From GWE2-51-13 sp041736705 (GTDB lineage: Bacteria; Bacillota_I; Bacilli_A; Erysipelotrichales; Erysipelotrichaceae), in NCBI GenBank assembly GCA_041736705.1, contig JBGSTC010000027.1:1-26210 (forward strand): a stretch of DNA of 26,210 nucleotides. Reading direction: 5' to 3'. The number at the start of each line of letters is the position of its first letter. Within the stretch, counting starts at the first letter, position 1. Made by a program: the position numbers and the translations under genes. Below are positions 5,597 to 14,380 of this stretch, piece by piece. A model generated the notes under the pieces. That model saw nothing but the letters and a program-made list of their open reading frames with translations. It was not told the origin of the DNA and ran no database searches.

Positions 5597-7135
5597 ATGA
5601 TCCAAAAATTCCTTCGGATAATGCAAACCGGCAGCCACAAGAATCTATCCGGTTCCCAACAACGCGCGATCTTCATGACCAATTTCTCCGCTGCCGGCGC
5701 CATCGCCAGTTACGTGGGATTTGCCCTGTTTTATTTCCTTTTGGATCGAACCACCTTGTTTCCGGTCATTCTTGTAAACATCGTCGCGATCCTCTTCCTT
5801 TTTCCGGTTTTCTATTTCAGTTCAAAACGCCGCTACACTTTGGCCGCCACCTGGATGATCCTTGGGGTTTCCCTTCCCGTTTTCATCAATCTACGTCTTT
5901 ATCTGGGATATCGCGGAGGATCGCATGTTTTCTTCATCCTCTTCTCCCTTTTACCCATCCTTACGATCCAGGAATACCGCAAGCGCCTGACCGGTCTGCT
6001 TTCCGGGATGAACCTGTTGTTTTTCTTTCTTACCTATCGATATCAACCCACACCTGAACTACTCTCCGTATTCACTCCCCTCATGATCAAATCGATCGAA
6101 TTGTTTACGATGGGTTTCGTCTTGATCACCATCGTCCTTGTTTTCTTCATCAATCAACGCATCATCGACCGCTATGAAATTGAACTGACCGAGAAGAGGA
6201 TGAGTCTGGAATCCGCCTTGGTCGAGGTCAAGAATTTCGCGACCCTCGACGCATTGACCGGGATTCTCAACCGGGGACATATGGAGAGAAGAATCCGTGA
6301 AGAATTGGCGCGGGGAAACCGTTACGGATTTCCGATTTCGTTGATCCTCTTCGATATCGATCACTTCAAGCTAATTAACGACGAATTCGGACATGATATC
6401 GGGGATGTCGTCCTGAAGAAGATGGTCGATACCGTAGCCGCCAAGATTCGGGAGACGGATGCCTTGGGTCGGTGGGGCGGGGAAGAATTCATGTTGCTTC
6501 TGCCCTATACCGATGCGAAGAATGCGGATCTAGTGGCTCAGAAGTTATGTCGGTCCTTAGGTTGGGTCGATCATGGGGAATGCGGGAAGATCACCGCGAG
6601 TTTCGGCGTCGTCCAATGGATCAGCAACGAGACATTCGCCGACCTCTATAAACGCTTGGATAACGCGTTATACGCCGCGAAGAGCGCAGGGCGGAACCGG
6701 GTCGTCACGGATAACCTGAAACCTTCCACCAAGCAAATCCTGACTCGCCAGGCATGGCGGGAAGAGTGGAATTCAGGTCATGACGAAATCGACCGTCAAC
6801 ACCGCGACCTCATCAATTCGGTCGGAATGAGGTTGGAAGAAGAGGATCCTTTCCAGCATCCGGATTGGCCGGTTTTCCTAGACCAACTCACACAAGATCT
6901 CGTCAACCATTTCCGATATGAAGAAAACGTACTGATGGAATACGGGTTCACCGACATCCGTTCCCACCATCTCGCCCATGAGAAACTGATCGGGTGGATG
7001 ACGAATCTGACCAGTCAATTCTTGAACGAACCGACGGAAAACAAACCGAGATTCCTCTATATCTTGGAAGAAGCCGTGCTCAACCATATGTTGGAAGAAG
7101 ACATCAAGTATTTCCCGCTTGTACGACAGGAGTGA
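5597..7135 (+). CDS. Membrane diguanylate cyclase with C-terminal hemerythrin domain
   Basis: The 512-residue protein has three parts. Residues 27-187 contain about six hydrophobic segments. A GGDEF domain (about 213-373) carries LDALTGILNRG, DIDHFKLINDEFGH, the active-site GGEEF (294-298) and an intact RxxD inhibitory site (RETD, 285-288), so it should make c-di-GMP and be product-inhibited. The hemerythrin domain (about 384-510) keeps all seven di-iron ligands: H395, H438, E442, H457 or H458, H461, H497 and D502. Bacteriohemerythrins bind O2, so oxygen or iron redox state probably controls the cyclase. The start at 5597 follows CAGGAG. An upstream in-frame ATG at 5498 lies before the promoter and is rejected. 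The photolyase gene begins 4 bases after its stop. Confidence 0.92.
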   Translation: MIQKFLRIMQTGSHKNLSGSQQRAIFMTNFSAAGAIASYVGFALFYFLLDRTTLFPVILVNIVAILFLFPVFYFSSKRRYTLAATWMILGVSLPVFINLRLYLGYRGGSHVFFILFSLLPILTIQEYRKRLTGLLSGMNLLFFFLTYRYQPTPELLSVFTPLMIKSIELFTMGFVLITIVLVFFINQRIIDRYEIELTEKRMSLESALVEVKNFATLDALTGILNRGHMERRIREELARGNRYGFPISLILFDIDHFKLINDEFGHDIGDVVLKKMVDTVAAKIRETDALGRWGGEEFMLLLPYTDAKNADLVAQKLCRSLGWVDHGECGKITASFGVVQWISNETFADLYKRLDNALYAAKSAGRNRVVTDNLKPSTKQILTRQAWREEWNSGHDEIDRQHRDLINSVGMRLEEEDPFQHPDWPVFLDQLTQDLVNHFRYEENVLMEYGFTDIRSHHLAHEKLIGWMTNLTSQFLNEPTENKPRFLYILEEAVLNHMLEEDIKYFPLVRQE

Positions 7136-7139
7136 AACA

Positions 7140-8441
7140 ATGGCAGAAAAAACCGTCATCTATTGGGTAAGCCGTGCGCTGCGTACGGTTGAAAACCCGG
7201 CGCTGATCCATTCGCAACAACTTGCCCTTGAACACGGTCATCGCTTGATCGTGGTTTTCAACTTGTATCCGGATTTCCCGTGTGCGAATCTGAGAAATAT
7301 GGATTTTTTGCTTCAAGGCTTGGTCGAGATGTCGCAGAAACTTAAACGTTTCAACATCCCTCTTCTCTTGTTGGAGGGGGATGCGGAAAAGAACTTCCTG
7401 GAGTTGATGGCTACGCAAGATGTGTATGCGATCATCACCGAACATCAGGTATTAAAACCGGTGTTGAACGCACAAGACCGGGTTCGTGCACGATGCGGTG
7501 AAAACGGGGTTTCATTCCGTACGATCAACACGGCATGCGTCGTTCCGGTCGAAATCGCGAGTCCGAAAATGGAATATGCGGCGAAGACTTTCCGACCGAA
7601 AATCATGGGGGTATATCAAGAGTATCTGCAGCCGATTCCAACATTGATCCCTCACCCTCAAGAAATCAAGGAAGACGTGTTCGATGACGTTCAATATCAA
7701 TCCCTACTTAGAAAATACCCACAGTGGCATACGATTACGAAGAGTACGATGATCCCGGGGGAAGACGCTGCCTTACGTCAACTGGACACATTCATCCGAG
7801 AATCGCTGATGAACTACGACCGACGTAACGAAGTCGATGCCAACGGACAATCGAAACTTTCCGCCTATCTTCATTTCGGAATGATTTCGCCGGTGAAGAT
7901 GATCCGGGATGTGGAAGCCAGCGGGCATCCAAACGCCGGACTTTTCGTGGAAGAAGCGATGGTGCGTCGCGAGTTGGCGGAAAACTATTGCCACTACTGC
8001 AAGGACTATGATTCATTGGATGGGGCTTGGGGATGGGCGAAAGCCACCCTTCAGCAACACCAGAGCGATCCCAGGGAGTACTTCTATACCTTCGAGGAAT
8101 TCAGGGATGCGAAGACCCATGACAAACTCTGGAATTATTGCCAGAAACAGGTGGTCGAGACCGGATATCTTCATTCATATCTCCGGATGTATTGGGCGAA
8201 GATGGTCTTGTTTTGGAGTAAGGATGCACGGCAAGCCGTCGAAACCTTGATCCGATTCAACGATACCTACTTCCTGGACGGACGCGACCCTAACGGGTAT
8301 ACGGGGATCCTGTGGAGCGTCGCCGCCGTCCATGACCGGCCTTGGTTCGACAAACCCGTCCATGGCTTGATCCGGGCGATGGGAAGTGAAGGGACATTGA
8401 GAAAAACGAAACTCAAACTCGAGGAAGAGAAGATCGTGTGA
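7140..8441 (+). CDS. phr: Class II CPD photolyase
   Basis: The 433-residue flavoprotein repairs cyclobutane pyrimidine dimers using blue or near-UV light and FAD. Class II is shown by the N-terminal VIYWVSRALRTVENPAL, the C-terminal FLDGRDPNGYTGILWS and VHDRPW (378-402), and YLRMYWAKMVLFWS before it. Length is typical. Class I proteins lack the DGRDPNGY block. The ATG at 7140 has AGGAGTGA eight bases upstream, inside the end of the GGDEF-hemerythrin gene, so the two are translationally coupled. It is the last gene of that operon, with a clear terminator. The first motif reads SRALR where many class II enzymes have SRDQR, so a change in activity cannot be excluded, though the FAD-site region looks intact. 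Confidence 0.93.
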   Translation: MAEKTVIYWVSRALRTVENPALIHSQQLALEHGHRLIVVFNLYPDFPCANLRNMDFLLQGLVEMSQKLKRFNIPLLLLEGDAEKNFLELMATQDVYAIITEHQVLKPVLNAQDRVRARCGENGVSFRTINTACVVPVEIASPKMEYAAKTFRPKIMGVYQEYLQPIPTLIPHPQEIKEDVFDDVQYQSLLRKYPQWHTITKSTMIPGEDAALRQLDTFIRESLMNYDRRNEVDANGQSKLSAYLHFGMISPVKMIRDVEASGHPNAGLFVEEAMVRRELAENYCHYCKDYDSLDGAWGWAKATLQQHQSDPREYFYTFEEFRDAKTHDKLWNYCQKQVVETGYLHSYLRMYWAKMVLFWSKDARQAVETLIRFNDTYFLDGRDPNGYTGILWSVAAVHDRPWFDKPVHGLIRAMGSEGTLRKTKLKLEEEKIV

Positions 8442-8464
8442 TTCATTGAATCTTCTCTTTTTTA
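8425..8464 (+). terminator. Terminator of the hemerythrin-GGDEF/photolyase operon
   Basis: AAGAGAAGAT (8425-8434) and ATCTTCTCTT (8450-8459) form a 10-bp stem with a 15-base loop, then a T-run to 8464. The ascending arm lies inside the photolyase coding end. Confidence 0.8.
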
Positions 8465-8493
8465 TTGCGTAATCAAGGAAAATAAGCTACATT
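8465..8493 (+). promoter_or_regulatory. Possible promoter of the PAS-GGDEF-HD-GYP gene
   Basis: TTGCGT (8465-8470), a 17-base spacer, and TACATT (8488-8493), directly after the preceding T-tract. Confidence 0.45.
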
Positions 8494-8517
8494 CTAAGGG
8501 TATTGCCGGAGGTTCCC

Positions 8518-10746
8518 ATGATCGACCATTCAACGCTTCTATCCACCGCCATCTTGGAGTCCACTCACGATCTGAGTGTTTTCGTCCTGGATCGCTCATT
8601 ACGATACATTGCCTATACGAAACGCCACGCTGACTTCATCCAAGAAGTCTTTCACATTAGCGTTACGGAGGGGATGGATTTCAGGGAAGTGTTCGGACGT
8701 TTCAGTGAGAGCGAGAAACTCGTTTCCCATTTCAACGATGGCTTGGTTGGGAAATCGACGGCGTTGACGATGGAACACGGATTCCCCACCTTGATGAAGT
8801 ACACCTTGGATTGTCAGATCTCCCCCGTCGTCGTTGAGGGTGAAATCGTAGGCGTTTCGTGTGTCATGCGGAATATCACGGAAGAGAGACTCTCCGAAAT
8901 GAAGAGATTGCGGAAAGAAGAAGAGTTGGATCTCTTCTTCGAACACTCGATCAACGGATTCTTGTTTATGATATTGGATGAACCGATCGCGTGGAACGAC
9001 ACGGTCGATAAGGAAAAGGTTTTAGATTATGTCTTCGACCATCAACACTTAACAAAGGTCAATCAAGCCTATCTCGACCAATACGGATATACCTTCGACG
9101 AGGTGATCGGGGAAACCCCGGCGCAGAGCTTTGCGCACGACCTTGCCCAAGGACGTGAAGCTTGGAAGAAAATGTTCGACCAGGGACAACTTCAAGTCAT
9201 GACGCAGGAACTCAAGAAAGACGGAAGCAAGATGTGGGTAAAGGGAAACTATGTCTGTCTATATGATGATCAAGGACAGATCATCGGACACTTCGGGACA
9301 CAGAACGATGTCACCATCGAACAAAACGCGCAGTACCTCTTAAAAAGCAACGAAGAGCTCTTCCGCGCCATCTTTGAACAAGCCGAAATCGGAATCAGTT
9401 ACGGACCGATCGACGAGAGATATGGAAGAATGAATCGGAAATACAGTGAAATCGTCGGATATACGCCGGACGAACTGAATCATCTGACGTTCGCGCAGAT
9501 CACCCATCCTGAAGATCTGTCGCTTGACTATGAGAACATGCGGAAGATGTTGGCGAAAGAAATCGATTCCTATTCCATCGATAAACGTTTCATCCGCAAA
9601 GACGGAAGCATCGTCTGGACCCATCTGACCGCTTCGATGATCTACCACGAGTTGGAGAAGAAATCGTACATCCTCGCGATCCTGCAGGACATTTCCGAAA
9701 AGAAACGGGCGGAAGAAGAGATGCTTTACCTCAACTTCCACGATCATCTGACCGGGCTCTACAATCGGAGATTCTATGAAGAAGAACTCCGTCGCTTGGA
9801 TATCCAACGCAATCTCCCCATCACCTTGGTGATGATCGATGCGAACGGACTGAAGCTGATGAACGATGCGTTCGGGCACGAGGTCGGGGATCAGAGTTTG
9901 AAGAAGATCGCGGAAGCCTTGAAACGTGTCTGTAGGCAAGACGAGATCATCGCCCGCATCGGCGGCGACGAATTCGTCATCCTCTTACCCAAAACAAAGA
10001 AACAGGATGCGGACGAAATCGTTCGTCGCATCCATCTCTCCGTCTCCATGGAGAAAGTCGAAAACATCCTCTTGTCCGTTTCGGTCGGATCTTCGACGAA
10101 GTCCGATTCTGAAACGACGATGCGGGATGTCTTCAAGACGGCCGAAGATGCGATGTATCGTCAGAAACTGACGGATAGTTCAAGCATCCTCAGTAAGACC
10201 ATCGATATCATCATGAATTCACTCTATGAGAAAAACAATCGCGAGATGGATCATTCGCGACGTGTCAGCGAAATTTGCGAAGCCATCGCGACGAAACTGC
10301 ATTTCGACCGCAGCGAAATCCATAAAATCAAAATCGCGGGCTTGATGCACGACATCGGGAAGATCGGGATCCCCGATTCGATCCTGAATAAAGTCGGGGC
10401 GCTGACAAAAGAAGAATGGAACGAGATCCGCCAACACAGCGAAGTCGGTTACCGAATCCTAAGTTCCGCCAACGAATTCTCGGAATTATCCGAGTTTGTC
10501 TTAGCCCATCACGAGCGTTGGGACGGACAAGGGTATCCCAAAGGATTGAAGGGGAATGAAATCCCCGTACAATCCAGAATCATCGCGATCGCGGACGCCT
10601 TCGATGCGATGACCAGCGACCGCAGTTATCGTAAAGGGCTCAGTTATCCCGAGGCCAAGGAAGAAATCCTCCATAACATCGGAAAGCAATTCGATCCTGA
10701 AATCGCACTGCTCTTCCTCGATCTTGTTTTTCCTGAACTGAAGTAA
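8518..10746 (+). CDS. PAS-PAS-PAS-GGDEF-HD-GYP c-di-GMP turnover protein
   Basis: The 742-residue protein has no membrane segment. Three PAS-like modules (about 12-120, 135-268 and 276-395) end in the usual NITEER, NDVTIEQ and QDISEKKRAEE linkers. The GGDEF domain (about 402-552) has DHLTGLYNRR and a canonical GGDEF (482-486). Its inhibitory site reads RQDE, with E for the expected D, so product inhibition may be weak. The HD-GYP domain (about 560-740) has LMHDIGKIGIPD (HD at 611-612) and HHERWDGQGYP (664-674), all that a c-di-GMP phosphodiesterase needs. It could therefore both make and break c-di-GMP under PAS control. The ATG at 8518 has GGAGG 6 bases upstream. An in-frame TTG at 8503 would put that site inside the gene. 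Confidence 0.93.
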   Translation: MIDHSTLLSTAILESTHDLSVFVLDRSLRYIAYTKRHADFIQEVFHISVTEGMDFREVFGRFSESEKLVSHFNDGLVGKSTALTMEHGFPTLMKYTLDCQISPVVVEGEIVGVSCVMRNITEERLSEMKRLRKEEELDLFFEHSINGFLFMILDEPIAWNDTVDKEKVLDYVFDHQHLTKVNQAYLDQYGYTFDEVIGETPAQSFAHDLAQGREAWKKMFDQGQLQVMTQELKKDGSKMWVKGNYVCLYDDQGQIIGHFGTQNDVTIEQNAQYLLKSNEELFRAIFEQAEIGISYGPIDERYGRMNRKYSEIVGYTPDELNHLTFAQITHPEDLSLDYENMRKMLAKEIDSYSIDKRFIRKDGSIVWTHLTASMIYHELEKKSYILAILQDISEKKRAEEEMLYLNFHDHLTGLYNRRFYEEELRRLDIQRNLPITLVMIDANGLKLMNDAFGHEVGDQSLKKIAEALKRVCRQDEIIARIGGDEFVILLPKTKKQDADEIVRRIHLSVSMEKVENILLSVSVGSSTKSDSETTMRDVFKTAEDAMYRQKLTDSSSILSKTIDIIMNSLYEKNNREMDHSRRVSEICEAIATKLHFDRSEIHKIKIAGLMHDIGKIGIPDSILNKVGALTKEEWNEIRQHSEVGYRILSSANEFSELSEFVLAHHERWDGQGYPKGLKGNEIPVQSRIIAIADAFDAMTSDRSYRKGLSYPEAKEEILHNIGKQFDPEIALLFLDLVFPELK

Positions 10747-10747
10747 G

Positions 10748-10775
10748 AAACGAATCCGTGCGTGCGGATTCGTTT
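10748..10775. terminator. Bidirectional terminator between convergent genes
   Basis: AAACGAATCCG (10748-10758) and CGGATTCGTTT (10765-10775) form an 11-bp stem with a 6-base loop. It serves the PAS-GGDEF-HD-GYP gene and the six-gene minus-strand operon. Confidence 0.85.
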
Positions 10776-12541
10776 TACTTTAGGATATAGCCGACGGCGA
10801 AGGCGCCTTTCCCGGCGTTCAAGCCGACGATGGGCGAGATCGATTCGATGTATTCGGGTTCCTTGCCTAAAATGGCAAGGCATTGTTTCTTCAATTCCTT
10901 TAGATCCTCCGGATTATCCGAGTAGACCAAGGCATATTTGTCAATGCCCTGTTTTTTTAGATCGTTTTTGATCGTTTTCAAAATGGACTTCAACGCACTC
11001 TTCTGGGTCAGGGATTTCGCGAAGATCTCCCCTTTCCCATCCGGATCGATCGAGATGACGGGTTGGAGTTTGAGTTTGGAGAGGATGAATCCGGTCGTCC
11101 TTGAAACCCTTCCCCCTTTCAGCATATACTTCAGATCCTTCACGCTGACATAGATCTTGGCTTTCTTGACCTTTTCCCGGATCGTTTTCACGATCTCTTC
11201 GAAGGGAATGCCTTGTTGTTTCAAGGTCGCCGCTTCATACACCAATAAACCTTCCGCGATCGAATTCACCTTCGAGTCCAGGATTTCGATCTGTTTTCCC
11301 TCGGTTCGCAACGGTTCGACGATCCGCAGAAGATTGGCATAGGTCCCGCTCATCTTCGAGGAGACGAAAATCCCCAGGATTTGGTCGTAGTGTTGAAGCA
11401 ACTGTCTAAAGGTACGTTCGATGGTGGTCTGCGTCGGCATGGACGAGGTCGGATTCAAGGTATAGTCATCCATGTGTTCATAGAAATCGCTCTGTTTCAT
11501 CGTCACCTTGTCCATATAGACGACGGAATCGATGATGATGTTCATGGGGATCACCACGATCTGATGACGATCCACGAATTCTTGGGGCAGGTCGGCGATG
11601 GAATCGGTGACGATCACCATCTTGGATACCGGTTCATGGATCAAATGCGCCTGCATGTACATGTCGTCGACCTTATGGGAAGTGACCGGTCCTTCGTTGA
11701 GAAGGAGTTTCATGACTTCATGGGGGGCGTTGGTATGGAGATGGACGTTCAGATGGTCGTCGGTGCTTCCGATGACCAATGAATCGCCATAGCTTCCCAG
11801 TTTTTCACGCAAGGTATCCGGATTGTTTTTGGTTTGGATCAAGTATTGGGTACAGTAACGATAGTCCCCCACATCGCTGGAGGCATAGATCTCCGCCACT
11901 TCTTCCAAGACGGCGGCTGTGTATTCCTGGTTTTCCAACGTCCGTGTTTTGAGGAATTTCGCGATCCCTTCCACGAAATAATAGAACGCCATGGCTCCCG
12001 CATCGACGACGTTGTGGTCGCGCAACACTTTGAGCTGGTCTTTGGTGTGTTGGACGGCACCTTTCAATTGACTTAGGGAATGTTCGACCAAGGGCGCGAA
12101 GTCTTCTTCGATGTGCGATTCCAAATGGGTCGCCCATTCACGCATGACGGTCAGGATGGTGCCTTCTTTCGGGTTGGCGACCGATTTGAACGCATACTGT
12201 GCGCTGGTCTTCAACGACTCGACAAATTCCTTCGAGGTGAGGTTCTCCCGTTGTCCGACCGATTGGGAGAGTCCATGGAGGTATTGGGCGAAGATGACGC
12301 CGGAATTGCCATAGGCATGGTCGACCGCCACGTCGGCGATGGATTTCATCGTCACGGAAACTTGTGGACGACGCTGCGCCTGTGTCAAAATCGAGTTCAT
12401 CGTCAGACACAGGTTAGTCCCCGTATCCCCGTCCGGCACAGGGAACACGTTGATGCGATTTAAATTGTTTTCGTTGACGATGACATTCTTCGCCCCGGAG
12501 ACGATGTAGGAGTAGATTTCATTCCCGTCGATGATCTGCAT
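10775..12541 (-). CDS. DAK2-DegV fusion protein (fatty acid kinase-type, FakA plus FakB in one chain)
   Basis: The 588-residue protein joins a FakA-type kinase to a DegV lipid-binding domain. The N-terminal DAK2/DhaL domain starts MQIIDGNEIYSYIVSGA and has the nucleotide/Mg motif PDGDTGTN (36-43), then HAYGNSG and VDAGAMAFYYFVEGI. Residues about 226-300 match the FakA middle domain (YRYCTQYL, GDSLVIG, NVHLHTNAP). From 309 a complete DegV domain follows: MVIVTDSIADLP, TSSMPTQ (365-371) and SSKMSGTYAN (S398). It should bind a fatty acid and phosphorylate it within one polypeptide. The ATG at 12541 is preferred, with GTGAGG 6 bases upstream. A GTG at 12553 that overlaps the ABC stop codon is the alternative. 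It is the last gene of a tight six-gene operon. Confidence 0.9.
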   Translation of the reverse strand: MQIIDGNEIYSYIVSGAKNVIVNENNLNRINVFPVPDGDTGTNLCLTMNSILTQAQRRPQVSVTMKSIADVAVDHAYGNSGVIFAQYLHGLSQSVGQRENLTSKEFVESLKTSAQYAFKSVANPKEGTILTVMREWATHLESHIEEDFAPLVEHSLSQLKGAVQHTKDQLKVLRDHNVVDAGAMAFYYFVEGIAKFLKTRTLENQEYTAAVLEEVAEIYASSDVGDYRYCTQYLIQTKNNPDTLREKLGSYGDSLVIGSTDDHLNVHLHTNAPHEVMKLLLNEGPVTSHKVDDMYMQAHLIHEPVSKMVIVTDSIADLPQEFVDRHQIVVIPMNIIIDSVVYMDKVTMKQSDFYEHMDDYTLNPTSSMPTQTTIERTFRQLLQHYDQILGIFVSSKMSGTYANLLRIVEPLRTEGKQIEILDSKVNSIAEGLLVYEAATLKQQGIPFEEIVKTIREKVKKAKIYVSVKDLKYMLKGGRVSRTTGFILSKLKLQPVISIDPDGKGEIFAKSLTQKSALKSILKTIKNDLKKQGIDKYALVYSDNPEDLKELKKQCLAILGKEPEYIESISPIVGLNAGKGAFAVGYILK

Positions 12542-12549
12542 GGCTTGCC

Positions 12550-13236
12550 TCACTTTCGAAGATCAAGAAGGATCTTTCCGTCTTTGATTTCTACGATCCG
12601 ATCCGTTTTCTGGGCGATCTGTTGGTCATGGGTGATGATGATGAAGGTCGTGTTGTATTTCTTGTTGATGTCGCGCATCAGTTTGTAGATCTGTTCGGCG
12701 GTATCCGAATCCAGATTCCCGGTCGGTTCGTCCGCCAGGATGATGCGTGGATTGTTGATGAGGGCACGCGCAATCGCCGTGCGTTGTTGCTGTCCGCCCG
12801 ACATTTTGTTGGCGGGATTGTCTTTGACGGCGCTCAGTCCGACGAATTCGATCAGTTCCAGCGCACGATCCATCGTTTCCTTGGATACCTTTGCATTCTT
12901 GATGCGATTGGGAAGCAAGATGTTCTGGATGGCGGTGAATTCGGGTAAGAGATAGTGGAACTGGAAGATGAACCCGATGGTTTCGTTACGCAACGACGCC
13001 AGTTCTTTACTCTTGAGGGTGGATACGTCTTTCCCGTTGAGAACGACCTTCCCATTGGTCGGCTTATCCAAGGTTCCCAGGATATTGAGCAGCGTGCTCT
13101 TCCCGCTCCCCGATTGGCCGATGATACTGTTGAAACTGCCTTCTTCGAAGCTGAGGTTGACATCATGCAGGACTTGCGTCTTGATGCTTGTGCCATAGAT
13201 TTTATCGATGTGTTGAAGTTCTAGAATGTTAGCCAT
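12550..13236 (-). CDS. ABC transporter ATP-binding protein (LolD/MacB type)
   Basis: The 228-residue ATPase drives the FtsX-type permease encoded just upstream. Motifs are complete: Walker A GQSGSGKST (40-48), Q-loop Q92 in FIFQFHYLLPEFTA, signature SGGQQQR (146-152), Walker B RIILADEPTGNLD, and the switch histidine in IIITHDQQ. The YLLPEFTAIQNILLP segment is typical of the LolD/MacB group. Its ATG lies inside the last 8 bases of the permease gene and its ribosome site inside the permease end, so the two are translationally coupled. The DAK2-DegV gene follows within 10 bases. The group exports lipoproteins, peptides or lipids, or transmits force to the envelope, and the substrate here is unknown. 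Confidence 0.93.
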   Translation of the reverse strand: MANILELQHIDKIYGTSIKTQVLHDVNLSFEEGSFNSIIGQSGSGKSTLLNILGTLDKPTNGKVVLNGKDVSTLKSKELASLRNETIGFIFQFHYLLPEFTAIQNILLPNRIKNAKVSKETMDRALELIEFVGLSAVKDNPANKMSGGQQQRTAIARALINNPRIILADEPTGNLDSDTAEQIYKLMRDINKKYNTTFIIITHDQQIAQKTDRIVEIKDGKILLDLRK

Positions 13237-14380
13237 TGCGGATTACCTCGATCGGACTGAGTTTTTTGGATTTACGTGCCGGGATGACGGAAGCCAAGAG
13301 GGCGGAAATCACCGCGACGCTTCCGGAGAACGCGATGAACGTCGCGTCATACGTGATGGGGATCAAGGCGGTGCCGTCCGGGTTTTTCGCGAACGTCGTA
13401 AACATCGCCAATAAGCCGACGCCTAAGCCGACCCCCAGGATGCCACCCAGGATTCCTAGAATCAAGCCTTGGAAGATGAAGATCAAACTGGCTTGGGAAT
13501 CGTTGATCCCCATCGCCTTCAGGATTCCGATCTGCCGTGACTTCTGCAGGACGGTGATCGCCAGGACGCTGGATATGCCAAGGATGACCGAAATCAAGAC
13601 GAAGAGTTGGATCATGTAGGTGGAAATGCTTTGTCCGTTGAGTCCGCTCAACAAGGATTCGTTCTGTGCTTTCCAGTTCACGACCTTCAGATCGGAATCG
13701 ACCGAAGGTTCAAGCGTTGCGGCGATCGTATCGGCGGCGAAGACATCTTTCACCTGCATTTCGATCCCGGTGAAGGTATCTCCAAGATTGAATAATTCTT
13801 GTGTCAATTTCGATTGCGAAACGATCCAGGAATCATTGACCGCCGAGACGCCGAGATCGAAGATCCCGACCACTTTGACTTCGACGGTATCACCCAAAAT
13901 GGTCTGTAGAGTTATGGTTTCGTTGAGCTCGATATTCAGATTCGTCGCCAACCCTTTTCCTAAGACGACTTCATTTGCGGTGTCGGCCATTCTGCCATCC
14001 ACCAGACTATTCTCAAGGTCATAGATGGTTGCGGTATCGTCGCTGAACCCGCGCAATAAGGCGGATTCGTCTTCACTCGCGGAGAGCGCGAACACCGCGC
14101 CATCCGCCGTCTTCCCGACATGGATCAAGCGATCGTCTTTCGTAAGCGAGTTAAACAAAGTGTCTTCGATCTGAAACGAAGCGCCCTTGCTTTCGCTGAC
14201 GATCGTGATGTGCGGGCTTTGGCCGATGGTCCGCTGGACCAAACTATCCTGTAAGCCCTGGATCAATAAGCCGATGAAGATCTGGACGGAAATCCCGACC
14301 GCGATCCCCAACATGATCAGAATCGTCTGCCCTTTACTGAACGTTAAAAACCGTTTGGCGATGGAAAAGGATAACTTCAT
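13229..14380 (-). CDS. ABC transporter permease, FtsX/MacB (LolC/E-like) family
   Basis: The 383-residue membrane protein has the four-helix FtsX/MacB plan: one helix near residues 17-42 (ILIMLGIAVGISVQIFIGLL), an extracellular domain of about 200 residues, then three helices in the C-terminal third. The loop between them, LQKSRQIGILKAMGINDSQA, is the typical coupling-helix region that contacts the ATPase, and ARKSKKLSPIEVIRNG is the usual end. Such permeases work as homo- or heterodimers. Only one is present, so a homodimer is likely. The ATG overlaps the stop of the cobalamin-binding gene (ATGA). The permease and ATPase form a complete exporter or mechanotransmitter unit of unknown substrate inside the six-gene operon. 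Confidence 0.9.
   Translation of the reverse strand: MKLSFSIAKRFLTFSKGQTILIMLGIAVGISVQIFIGLLIQGLQDSLVQRTIGQSPHITIVSESKGASFQIEDTLFNSLTKDDRLIHVGKTADGAVFALSASEDESALLRGFSDDTATIYDLENSLVDGRMADTANEVVLGKGLATNLNIELNETITLQTILGDTVEVKVVGIFDLGVSAVNDSWIVSQSKLTQELFNLGDTFTGIEMQVKDVFAADTIAATLEPSVDSDLKVVNWKAQNESLLSGLNGQSISTYMIQLFVLISVILGISSVLAITVLQKSRQIGILKAMGINDSQASLIFIFQGLILGILGGILGVGLGVGLLAMFTTFAKNPDGTALIPITYDATFIAFSGSVAVISALLASVIPARKSKKLSPIEVIRNG

Noticed and set aside
8425..8464. Programmed frameshift or attenuator at the photolyase end
   Set aside because: The stem-loop with its T-run is an ordinary terminator that happens to begin inside the last codons.
13229..14380. Fusion of FtsX permease with MacB ATPase
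   Set aside because: The two frames are separate and overlap by only 8 bases, each with its own start and stop.
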